A DNA stretch of 64,000 bases from Roseicyclus amphidinii. GTDB taxonomy: Bacteria > Pseudomonadota > Alphaproteobacteria > Rhodobacterales > Rhodobacteraceae. Positions 1-7,344 of this stretch are shown in pieces. The stretch covers positions 1 to 64,000 of the forward strand of contig NZ_JASJOE010000004.1 in the NCBI RefSeq assembly GCF_030163755.1. The letters run 5' to 3'. The notes under the pieces were generated by a model, which had not been told where the DNA came from, ran no database searches, and saw only the letters and a list, made by a program, of their open reading frames with translations. How positions within the stretch are numbered: the first letter of the stretch is position 1; each line of letters starts with the position of its first letter. The position numbers and the translations under genes are program-made.

Positions 1-1
1 C

Positions 2-1204
2 GCGGCGATGCCCGACCTGCCGCAGGGCTTCGGCCGCGACCGGCTGGCGCTGTCGGGCCGCGTGACCCTGACCGAGGAGGGCAGCGCGCATCTGCGCGAG
101 GGGCGCGTGGCGCTCGATGACACCGCGCTTGCGGTGGCGCTCGACATCACGCCTGGGGCGGATCGCCCGATGATCCGCGGCACCGTCTCGGGGGCGCGGC
201 TGGTGCTGCCCGAAGCGCAGGGCGGGGCCGCCGGGACCGATACGACCGCGGGCTGGTCGCGGGAAGGCATCGACGTGTCCGGCCTGTTCGCCGCCGATGC
301 CGAGATTGCCCTTGCCGTCGAACGGTTGGAGGGCGCGGGCCTGTCCGTGGGGCCGGTCGACCTGCGCGCGACCCTCACGCGGGGGCGGCTGGTCCTCGAT
401 ATCCGCGAGGTCGCAAGCTATGGCGGCAGCCTGACGGGGCAGTTCGTGGTCAACGGGCGCGGCGGTCTGTCGGTGGGCGGCGACCTGCTGCTTGCGGGGG
501 TGCAGTTGCAGTCGGTGCTGCGGGATCTGGCCGGCTATGACCGCCTGCAGGGCACGGGTAGTGCGAGCCTGCAATTCCTGGGCGTGGGCAATGACATGGC
601 CACGATCATGGCCGGACTGGAGGGCGAGGGCGACCTGTCCTTCGGGGCGGGCGCGATCGAGGGGCTGGACCTCGCGGGGATGATCCGCACGCTCGATCCC
701 GGCTTCCGCGGCGAGGGCGCGCGGACGGTCTATGACCAGGTCTCGGGCAACTTCACCATCGCGGATGGCGTGCTGTCGAACGACGACCTGCGCCTCGATG
801 CGCCCTGGGGAGAGGTGACCGGCGCGGGCCGTGTGAACCTCGGGGCGCAGACGCTGGATTATCGCCTGACCCCCGGTTTCATGGAGGGCGAGGCGGGCGC
901 GCGCATCCGGGTTCCGATCCTTGTCTCCGGCCCTTGGGCCGGTCCCTCGATTCGCCCCGACCTCGAGTATCTCGCCCAGCAGGAGCTGGCCGCCGAGCGC
1001 GAGCGGCTCGAGGCCGAGGCCCGCGCCCGGCTGGAAGCGGAACGCGACCAGCTGGAGGCCGAGGCCATCGGCCGCGTGAACGAGGCGCTGGGCACACAAT
1101 TCGACGGCGCAACGACCGAAGCCGAGGCCCGCGAGGCGATCGAGCAACGCCTGCGCGACGAGGCGGAGCAACAATTGCGGCGGCTTCTCGGGCAAGGGAA
1201 CTGA
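2..1204 (+). CDS. AsmA-family protein, C-terminal part (5' end outside window)
   Basis: The frame is open from the first complete codon at the window edge, so the gene begins upstream; about 400 codons are visible. The text has the repetitive pattern of the AsmA C-terminal region (alternating short beta strands rich in Gly, Leu and Asp, with phrases like the GxGxVNLxxxxLDYRL repeat near 820-870). It ends in a charged Glu/Arg/Ala helix (about 970-1195) that should form a coiled coil. AsmA-like proteins are envelope proteins linked to outer-membrane lipid homeostasis. The coiled-coil tail is longer than I expect for the family. The family call is fairly safe; the exact paralogue cannot be named without the N-terminus. 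Confidence 0.8.
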   Translation, partial: AAMPDLPQGFGRDRLALSGRVTLTEEGSAHLREGRVALDDTALAVALDITPGADRPMIRGTVSGARLVLPEAQGGAAGTDTTAGWSREGIDVSGLFAADAEIALAVERLEGAGLSVGPVDLRATLTRGRLVLDIREVASYGGSLTGQFVVNGRGGLSVGGDLLLAGVQLQSVLRDLAGYDRLQGTGSASLQFLGVGNDMATIMAGLEGEGDLSFGAGAIEGLDLAGMIRTLDPGFRGEGARTVYDQVSGNFTIADGVLSNDDLRLDAPWGEVTGAGRVNLGAQTLDYRLTPGFMEGEAGARIRVPILVSGPWAGPSIRPDLEYLAQQELAAERERLEAEARARLEAERDQLEAEAIGRVNEALGTQFDGATTEAEAREAIEQRLRDEAEQQLRRLLGQGN

Positions 1205-1308
1205 CCGCGGGGCAGGGCGTGGCGGCGGGGGATGGTGGAAATCCATCGTTGACCCAAGGGCATTGGTGCGAGACAGTTATTGTACTTGTCTGCAATTGGG
1301 GAAGAAAA

Positions 1309-1668
1309 ATGTCTGCTACCAAGAAAATCATTAGCGCAGCGGTCATCGCCGCTGGTTTTGCATTCGGCACCCAGGCCGGCGCGCATGAGGTCGTGAGCGG
1401 CACGACGCCCGTGCCCGCGCTTGCGCCCGGAGCCTCGCAGGAGTTCGTGATCAATTGCCCCGGTCACCAGTTCGTTCTGTCCGGCGGCGTTGAAAACAAT
1501 GACCAACTTCGCGGTGCGCTGGGTCCGCTGGTGGTGACGGCGAGCTATCCCAAGTCCACGCGCAGCTGGGCGGTTGAGGTCACCAACGACAGCGGTCGGC
1601 CGCTCTCGACGGTCGAGGCGCGGCTGACGCTCTACGCGCTCTGCGGCTATCACCACCACAGCCACTGA
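1309..1668 (+). CDS. Small secreted protein with His-rich C-terminus, unknown function
   Basis: 119 residues. Start chosen at the ATG preceded by GGGGAAGAAAA. The longer open frame running back to 934 lies inside the upstream gene and has no coding character. Residues 1-25 form a clean signal peptide (two Lys, hydrophobic run, AQAGA-like cleavage site). The mature part is a short beta-type domain with two Cys (CPGH near 50 and CGYH near the end) that could form a disulphide. The protein ends in HHHSH, a possible metal-binding tail. It stands alone between the AsmA gene and a strong terminator, so it is probably monocistronic. Not a family I recognise. Confidence 0.7.
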   Translation: MSATKKIISAAVIAAGFAFGTQAGAHEVVSGTTPVPALAPGASQEFVINCPGHQFVLSGGVENNDQLRGALGPLVVTASYPKSTRSWAVEVTNDSGRPLSTVEARLTLYALCGYHHHSH

Positions 1669-1705
1669 GGCCGCGCGGGGCCGATCCTTGCGCCCTCGTG
1701 AGACC

Positions 1706-1734
1706 GGGGCCGTCCCTTGGGGCGGCCCCTTTTT
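1706..1734 (+). terminator. Rho-independent terminator after the small secreted protein
   Basis: A GC-only stem of GGGGCCG pairing with CGGCCCC, extended inward by CCC/GGG around a tiny loop, is followed directly by five T. It lies 37 bases after the stop codon at 1668 and closes the secreted-protein transcript. Confidence 0.85.
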
Positions 1735-1789
1735 CGTGCCTGCGGGGCCGGGCGGAGCGCGGTCCGGGCGGGGATGTCGGGGGTCACAG

Positions 1790-1823
1790 GGCGTGCACAG
1801 GGCGTACACACCGCGTGCATACG
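1790..1823 (+). repeat. Three degenerate 11-bp tandem repeats (GCGTACACA-type)
   Basis: Three consecutive 11-bp units read GGGCGTGCACA, GGGCGTACACA and CCGCGTGCATA. The period equals one helical turn, so the conserved CGTRCAYA cores face the same side of the DNA. The same pattern recurs on the other strand at about 15,685-15,730. Function unknown; phased protein-binding sites or a small dispersed repeat are both possible. Confidence 0.5.
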
Positions 1824-1904
1824 GCGGGGGGGATCGCCTTCGGCGCTGAAGGTTCCGGTGGCAATGCAAGACGATCTGTATTGCGTTGATGAGTTACGGG
1901 TGGA

Positions 1905-2190
1905 CTGCGGTTCGAGTGGGACGAGAGGAAATCGAACGACAACCGGACGCGACGCGACGCGGCTTCGCCTTCGATGACGTGATGCCGATCTTCCTCGACC
2001 CGGACAGGGTGACCCTGGCGGATACGCGCCGGGACTATGGCGAAGACCGGTGGGTCACATTCGGCGAGATCGAGGGCCGCCTGTTTGCCGTCCCCTTCAC
2101 CGTGCGCGGCGAGGTCATCCGCATCATCGGCCAGGAAGGCCAACACGCGCGAAGGGAGGCGCTACGATGGGAACCGTTCGACGCACACTG
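1905..2190 (+). pseudogene. brnT: BrnT (DUF497) toxin remnant with several frame lesions
   Basis: BrnT text is spread over three frames. Frame A (from about 1905) gives LRFEWDERKSNDNRT, the usual BrnT opening except that the expected ATG is CTG. Frame B (from about 1960) gives GFAFDDVMPIFLDPDR through the conserved RRDYGEDR and FTVRGEVIRII. Frame C (from 2127) gives SARKANTREGRRYDGN. The A-to-B shift lies in a GACGC tract present three times at 1946-1960; with two copies the text reads RTRRGFAF without a break. The B-to-C shift needs two more bases near 2126 (ATC ATC TCG). BrnT is a ribonuclease toxin, normally about 90 residues and followed by BrnA. Too many lesions for a working toxin. Confidence 0.75.
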
Positions 2191-2235
2191 GAGCCGGGCA
2201 CGCCGCGGAAACTGAGCGCGGAGGCGAAGGCCTGA
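2167..2235 (+). pseudogene. brnA: BrnA antitoxin, N-terminal stub
   Basis: The ATG sits inside the end of the brnT remnant, as in intact brnTA operons. The text MGTVRRTLEPGTPRKLSAEA resembles the start of BrnA antitoxins (VRRTLD-x-PPLTxEQKAEL). The frame stops after 22 codons, whereas BrnA is usually 70-100 residues, so the DNA-binding ribbon-helix-helix part is absent. The break coincides with the truncated 3' end of the convergent Hint gene, which points to a deletion or recombination junction near 2225-2240. Confidence 0.65.
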
Positions 2236-3140
2236 CCCTGCGCGAGCATCTGCTCGATCGTGGGGAAGTTGCCGAACCGGTCCAGGAAATGGTGACCCGG
2301 CGTCGTCACCAACTCCTTCTCCTCACCCTCCTCGCGCCAGCTCAGCCTGATCCATTCCTCCGTCGTGTTCCGATACAGCCGCGTGACCTTGCGCGGCACC
2401 AACGCTCCCCGGCCAAGATCAGCGCTCGGGTCAAACGCAAGAACCGTGTCGCCGACCCGGATGTCGGAAATAGGGCAGGTGTCCGTCAGGGACATCGTAA
2501 TGGGGGGGGCGGGGAAGCATTGAGGACCTATATTACCTTGAATTCTTGGATGATATCCGTAGCGTTCAGGGTGCTCTCATCCTGGCGCTGGCAAGCCAAA
2601 ATTGTCATCGACGATGGGTGCAGTTTGACCATATCCATAAGCATTTGCACGCGCTACAACTTGATCATGCACAAGACGGGCGAATGCATTGCTATTGTGA
2701 ATAAAGGGGTCATTTCGACCCGAAATATCATTGTAGTATTCTTGGTAAAACTCAGGGGGAAAAGGAACCCCTGAGCCCAGTGCTATTCCCATAGAAATAC
2801 TTCTAGGATTGATGGCAACACTTGGCGGAAGTTCGTATTCTCCTCCTCTAGTCCAATCCTCGACAGCAGCGGAAAATGCTTCGTTTAAGAGTTGCTCTGC
2901 CTGCTCACGATCCAAACCACTAACAAAATACTGCGGATCCCCATTTACCACGCGGTCTGCTGCTGACTGAAATGTAACACTGAAGGAGCCATCAAGGGAT
3001 ATTCCATCAGTAACAAGCTCGACTGACGCGACACGTGCGCCACTAGGTTCATAGATGTCAATGGAAGTGTGGGTGAAACCTGGGCGAATACCCCCTACTT
3101 CCACTTCATCTTATTTCACTCGAATGGTCCATCCAGTCAT
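2236..3140 (-). pseudogene. Hint-domain (polymorphic-toxin-like) gene, interrupted and 3'-truncated
   Basis: A single minus-strand frame starts at ATG 3140 (AGGG seven bases upstream) and runs to the truncation, broken only by TAA at 3113-3111 and TGA at 2579-2577. The N-terminal domain is unrecognised; it has HTSIDIYEPSG and an HNSNAFARLVHDQV motif. After the TGA the frame continues into a Hint domain: a CFPAPPITM opening with the usual Hint cysteine, then ISDIRVGDTVLAFD and a TTPGHHFLD block. The Hint domain starts upstream of the first ATG after the stop (2495), so that ATG is not a real start. Homology ends near 2236, where antisense brnA begins. Both stops are one base from a sense codon (for example CGA to TGA). 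Confidence 0.65.
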
Positions 3141-3156
3141 CTGAAAGCCCTATCCA

Positions 3157-3609
3157 TTATCTCATAAACGACCAATATCCGTTATTTCGGGAAACGCTCG
3201 CCAGTTCATGCTCGTGAAATATCCAGAGATATCGATAGGTATGATGGAATCTAAAAAACCCCAAGATATAAACATCTTCAATCCTTTTCGAGCTAATGAC
3301 TGAGCAATCCACTTCATTGCAGACGGCAAGCTGCTCAGAGGGTGCGTTCGGAAACGTTAGAAGGGGTAAAATAGCGGGTTCGCCAGAGATAAAAATAAAA
3401 CGGTCATTACTATATTCAAAAATCGTATTTTCGAAGCCTAAATTTTCAAGATCTGCCACTATGCGATCCTCAGATTCTCCAAAATCAAATTGATAATCCA
3501 GCGTCGACAAGAAGTCGTTAGGCCTGCTTCCACTCCACGAAATGAAGAATGCGCCGAATAAAAATACAGAAATCAAAAAAAATACTACGCCCCTGGGGAA
3601 ATTCGCCAT
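3157..3609 (-). CDS. Small membrane-anchored protein, unknown; possible partner of the Hint gene
   Basis: 150 residues, AT-richer than the surrounding chromosome. One hydrophobic segment (residues about 7-24) would anchor it in the inner membrane with the rest outside. The soluble part is rich in Phe, Glu and Asp and has CNEVDCS, a likely disulphide. It ends 16 bases before the start of the Hint gene on the same strand, so the two were probably co-transcribed. Base composition, size and position suit a polymorphic-toxin accessory or immunity protein, but that is inference; no family is recognised. Confidence 0.5.
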   Translation of the reverse strand: MANFPRGVVFFLISVFLFGAFFISWSGSRPNDFLSTLDYQFDFGESEDRIVADLENLGFENTIFEYSNDRFIFISGEPAILPLLTFPNAPSEQLAVCNEVDCSVISSKRIEDVYILGFFRFHHTYRYLWIFHEHELASVSRNNGYWSFMR

Positions 3610-3797
3610 TACCCAGTGATCCCACTATTGGCATTCGCCAGCCTTGCTCCACTCATCAATTCATAAGATATCTTCATCCAGCATCGCCCTTTCCTCCCCT
3701 CCCCAAAGTATTCCTGACTCAAGGCAAGAGTGTTTCACATCAAGGTGCGCAGGGGGGTGACCCGTCAACTAGCCACGCATATGGTTTGAGGTCTTGC

Positions 3798-4154
3798 TTA
3801 CCCGACACTCCCCAACAGGCGTGCCGTCTGCCCACCAAGGAACTCGCCGTAGCTCGTGTCATTCGCGTCCAGCACGCCGTCGCCGTTGGTGTCGAAGAGA
3901 AGGTTGCCATCCTCATCCGTCGCCTCCGCGAGCGCCTGCAGGTCCGTCGATCCCTCCGGGCCCCAGTCGCTCAGCACCAGCTCCGACCGCTGGTCGATCT
4001 GACCGTCGCCCGCGCCCCGCGTTCCGTCCGCGTTGAGGTCCAGCACAAGAAACCCGTCATCGGCCGCCGCCCAGGCCGTCCGCTCCCGGAACCCGTCGCA
4101 ACCAAAGCTCGCAAGGGATAGCATACTCGTCACAACCCCATTCCACCTATACAC
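3798..4154 (-). pseudogene. Fragment of a large Ca-binding (EF-hand/RTX-type) secreted protein
   Basis: The middle of this reading (about 3845-4100) has two Ca-loop motifs of the dockerin/EF-hand type: DLNADGTRGAGD and DTNGDGVLDANDTSYGE. They sit in a context (GFRERTAWAAADDGFLVLDL, then YGEF) typical of giant Roseobacter calcium-binding adhesins or toxins. Those proteins are hundreds to thousands of residues long. Here the match is under 90 residues, with unrelated text at both ends and no signal or export module. It is best read as an internal piece left by rearrangement. Confidence 0.6.
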
Positions 4155-4969
4155 ACCGCCCTCACACCCAGCCCACGATGGCTTTCAACGTCAGCGAACT
4201 GTGAGCGATCGCGCTTCTTGCCTTCTTATCGTTCCTTGGCGATCCAGAGATTTCAAACGGTTTCTTGCCCATCAACCCTTCCAAATGCTGAAATCGGCAG
4301 CCTTGCGTTTGGATACGCGAAGGGGTGTGGCGTTCTGGCCATAGACATGTTGGCAAATCCCTCGAAGACAGCCGTCGGTGCCCGATTCCGATCAGAGCTG
4401 TCTACGATCACTTGCCCGCTTTCGCGGCATCCGTCCTGCCGCGGCCATGAGATCGGCAAGGTCAGCATTTGTCGCAGCCATTTCTGATCCGACCTTGGCG
4501 GAGGCCCCACTGGTGCGCCGAAACCGCTCCATGAGCGTCACATGCGTCCAGGCCGCCCGTCCAACAAAGCGGCACTGATCTACCAATGTAATTATTGAAT
4601 TCACCCATTATGTTGGTTGAGGTGAGAGGATCATCATCTCCATTAATCCTCTCGTCGAGTGTCCCGGCTCGAGCATGTTGTGGGAATCTGACCGCCAGCT
4701 CGCCGAGCTTCGGATTCGTGTCGCCGTCCTGAACGGCTTCACCGCACTCGGCATACCCGTGACCGAGGCTGTAGGTTAAGTGTGTCCAGGGAAAGGGGCA
4801 GCTTGGCCATCAGCGGCTTTGTGCAACAGAGCCGGTTTTCGAGGATAGCTACAGCCTGTGGCGACTTCAGAAGCGCTCCGTGTGAGGTGTCCCTAGATTT
4901 GTAGAGGCTTGACCGCCTGACTGTGAGACGAGGAGGCCGATATGGGGACAAGCACTTGCAACGCGTGGG
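4155..4969. other. Gene-poor accessory stretch with possible insertion-sequence remnants
   Basis: No convincing gene. Two details suggest old mobile DNA. At 4817-4833 the minus strand reads GGCTCTGTTGCACAAAG, similar to the terminal repeats of IS5/IS6-type elements. At 4889-4942 the text runs from TGAGGTGTCCC to GAGGAGGCCGAT-ATG, laid out like the left end and ribosome site of an insertion sequence, but its ORF stops almost at once. A 34-codon open frame (ATG at about 4675) has coding-like residues but no recognisable family. No flanking target duplication or intact transposase was seen. Confidence 0.35.
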
Positions 4970-6388
4970 TTACGCGAGCAGGACGCGATCAAGACCTGCG
5001 ACGGCCGTAACGTGGTCGGCCCGGTCCGCAACGGCCTCCATCGGCCAGGAGAAGAGCAGGATCGCGCAGCCTCGGATCTCGTCGGCCGCAAGTCGCGTCG
5101 GCAACTCCGACAGCGTCGTCGACATGAGCCGCTGCGAGGGTTTCGAGACATCGACACAGACCTCCACCGGCGATGTTCCCGGCAACCCCCGCGCACCGAG
5201 AGCCGTGCAGATCCGGTCGGCCTGACGCGCGCCCATGTAGATGGCCGTGGTCGTGCCCGGACCGGCAAAGCGCGTGCAATCGGGCAGCGGGTCCTCGGGC
5301 CTGCCTGTCCCCGTCGACAGGACCAGCGTGTCCGACACGCCGCGTTCGGTCAGGCTGTGGCCCAGCGCCGCCCCGGCCGCTGAGGCCGCGGTCACGCCCG
5401 GCACGATCTCCACGGGGATGTCTGCCGCGCGCGCCGCGTCGATTTCCTCGCCCGCGCGCCCGAAGATGCCCGGATCGCCAGACTTCAGGCGCACCACGCG
5501 GCGACCCTTGCGGGCCTCGGCCACGATCACCGCGTTGATCCGCGCCTGGGGCCAGGCATGTGCCCCCACATGCTTGCCGACGAACACCCGCTCGGCATCG
5601 CGCCGCGCCAGCTCCAGCACCTCCTCGTCGACCAGCCGGTCATAGAAGATCACGTCTGCCTCCTGCAGGCGCGCGACCGCGCGCAGCGTCAGCAGATCGC
5701 GCGCCCCCGGTCCCGCACCGACCAGCGCGATGGACCCGCCCGGGCGTGCATCCGGCGCGCCGCCCGCCGCGATCGCGTCCTTGATCGCCTGTGCCGCCTC
5801 GCGCTCTGCGCCCCGCACCCACATCTCGCGCGGCGCCTCCTTGAAGACCCAGGCCCAGAAGGCGCGTCGCCCTGCGCGCGGCACGCCCGCCGCCACGCTG
5901 GCCCGCAGCCGCCCAGCCAGTGCCGCCAACCCGCCAAGGTTCGACGGCAACAGCATTTCGATCCGGGTCTTGATCTCGCGGCCCAGCACCGGGGCCGTAC
6001 CTTCCGTTCCGATCGCCACCACGACCGGGTCGCGGTCGACGATCGAGGGCGTGGTGATGTCGCACAGATCCGGGCGGTCGACCACATTCACCGGGCAGCG
6101 CGCTGCCTGCACAAGCGCATGCAGGCTTGCGTCCCAGCCGGGGCATCCCGTTGCGACAAAGGCCAGGGCGGCCCCCTCGAACAGCGCCGCGGTCACCACG
6201 CCTGCATGGTGCTCCGCCCGTCCCGCGGCGACCAGCGCCGCCAGCTCGTCGTCCAGCACCGGGGCCGCCAGCACGATCCGCGCATCGGTCTTGAGGATCA
6301 GCCGCGCCTTCTGCGCGGCCTGTTCGCCCCCGCCCGCGATGACCACGCGCCGCCCCGTCGTGCGGATGAACATCGGAAAGCTCTTCAT
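4970..6388 (-). CDS. cysG: Siroheme synthase (uroporphyrinogen methyltransferase / dehydrogenase / ferrochelatase)
   Basis: 472 residues, the normal CysG length. It makes siroheme, the cofactor of NirB. The N-terminal half is the precorrin-2 dehydrogenase/ferrochelatase module (Rossmann motif VVIAGGGEQAAQK at about 14-26, PSIVDRDPVVVAIGTEG near 120). The C-terminal half is the SAM-dependent methyltransferase (VGAGPGARDLLTLRA at about 217, VRLKSGDPGIFGRAGEE, VPGVTAAS). Start set at the ATG overlapping the upstream stop (ATGA); a longer open frame reading back through the next gene is a shadow. Last gene of the nitrate operon; downstream lies accessory DNA. Confidence 0.93.
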   Translation of the reverse strand: MKSFPMFIRTTGRRVVIAGGGEQAAQKARLILKTDARIVLAAPVLDDELAALVAAGRAEHHAGVVTAALFEGAALAFVATGCPGWDASLHALVQAARCPVNVVDRPDLCDITTPSIVDRDPVVVAIGTEGTAPVLGREIKTRIEMLLPSNLGGLAALAGRLRASVAAGVPRAGRRAFWAWVFKEAPREMWVRGAEREAAQAIKDAIAAGGAPDARPGGSIALVGAGPGARDLLTLRAVARLQEADVIFYDRLVDEEVLELARRDAERVFVGKHVGAHAWPQARINAVIVAEARKGRRVVRLKSGDPGIFGRAGEEIDAARAADIPVEIVPGVTAASAAGAALGHSLTERGVSDTLVLSTGTGRPEDPLPDCTRFAGPGTTTAIYMGARQADRICTALGARGLPGTSPVEVCVDVSKPSQRLMSTTLSELPTRLAADEIRGCAILLFSWPMEAVADRADHVTAVAGLDRVLLA

Positions 6389-7344
6389 GCCGCAACCCCC
6401 CGCCCGGTGCCGCGCGCCGCCCAGAGCGCCCGCGCCCTCCCGTCGGGTGCCGGCACGCCCAAGGTGTCGAGTGCGAGCGCCGCCGTCCCGATCACCACCG
6501 CCTCGGCGAAGGGATCGGGCGTCGTGCCATCCCACAACCCGCCGAGGGTCGTGCCCGCCGAGGGGCCTTCCGACAGGCGCACCACCTCGGCCAGGGCTGC
6601 GGGAAAGGCGCGCTCGAACCCCCGACCGTCGCGCAGGCCGAAGCCCGCGACCGCCTTGCCGGGGTGGCGCTCGAACTCGCCGCCGCCGCCCTTGATCACG
6701 GTCAGCGCTCCCCATCCCAGCAGCCCCGCCGCATCGGCCTGCACCAGCCGGTAGGAGGGGTGAAACACGCCTTGCACGCTGGCCGTCGCGCCTGCGGGGT
6801 TCAGCATCCGGCAGACGGTGTTGATGCAGGACCTCAGCCCCAGCACCGACCTGAGCGACAGAAGCGAAAACAGCGCCGGGTGCAGCTGTTCCAGCGGCAG
6901 GTAGACGATGCCGCCCCGCGCAAGCGCGACCTGCACACCCGCGGGATCGGCCACTGGAATGCCCGCCGCCGCCAGATGCGCGCGCACCGCCGCTTCCGAT
7001 CCGTTCCAGCCGTGCAGGATCACCGGATACCCGGCTTCCGCCACCAGCCGAGCCGACAGCAGGAACCACGGCAGGCCGCGCGTGCGCCCGGCGGCATAAC
7101 TTGGCCAGTCCAGCGCGGCAAAGGGCAGGACGGGGCATGCGGCCTGCGCCGCCTCGGCAAGCCCTGCGATCTCGTCGGCCGTCTCGCCCTTCATCCTGAG
7201 CAGCATCAGAAGCGCGCCGATGGCCTCGGGCGCGGCCTCGCCCGACAGCATCGCGGCCATGGCGTCCGCCGCCTCCGCGCGCGACAGCGACCGCGACCTG
7301 CCCGGCCCGCGCCCCAGAGTGGCGACATGCGGCGCAAGGCTCAT
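6385..7344 (-). CDS. TrpD2/YbiB-like protein (anthranilate phosphoribosyltransferase fold)
   Basis: 319 residues. The N-terminal helical domain (SRAEAADAMAAMLSGEAAPEAIGALLMLLRMKGET) and the C-terminal alpha/beta domain match the glycosyltransferase family 3/TrpD fold. In place of TrpD's KHGNR loop there is HGWNGSE, and the GTGGD loop is absent, so it is not a tryptophan-pathway enzyme. Relatives of the YbiB/TrpD2 type bind nucleic acids rather than anthranilate. It overlaps nasA and cysG by 4 bp each (ATGA), so it is translationally coupled to both. Its role in nitrate assimilation is not known. Confidence 0.75.
   Translation of the reverse strand: MSLAPHVATLGRGPGRSRSLSRAEAADAMAAMLSGEAAPEAIGALLMLLRMKGETADEIAGLAEAAQAACPVLPFAALDWPSYAAGRTRGLPWFLLSARLVAEAGYPVILHGWNGSEAAVRAHLAAAGIPVADPAGVQVALARGGIVYLPLEQLHPALFSLLSLRSVLGLRSCINTVCRMLNPAGATASVQGVFHPSYRLVQADAAGLLGWGALTVIKGGGGEFERHPGKAVAGFGLRDGRGFERAFPAALAEVVRLSEGPSAGTTLGGLWDGTTPDPFAEAVVIGTAALALDTLGVPAPDGRARALWAARGTGRGVAA

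Noticed and set aside
2124-2495. Hint ORF beginning at its own ATG (2495)
   Set aside because: The Hint domain starts further upstream with the conserved Cys, and the last 35 codons are antisense to brnT/brnA; it is the 3' piece of a broken gene.
4675-4779. 34-codon ORF (MLWESDRQLAEL...)
   Set aside because: Looks mildly coding but too short, without family match or clear ribosome site.
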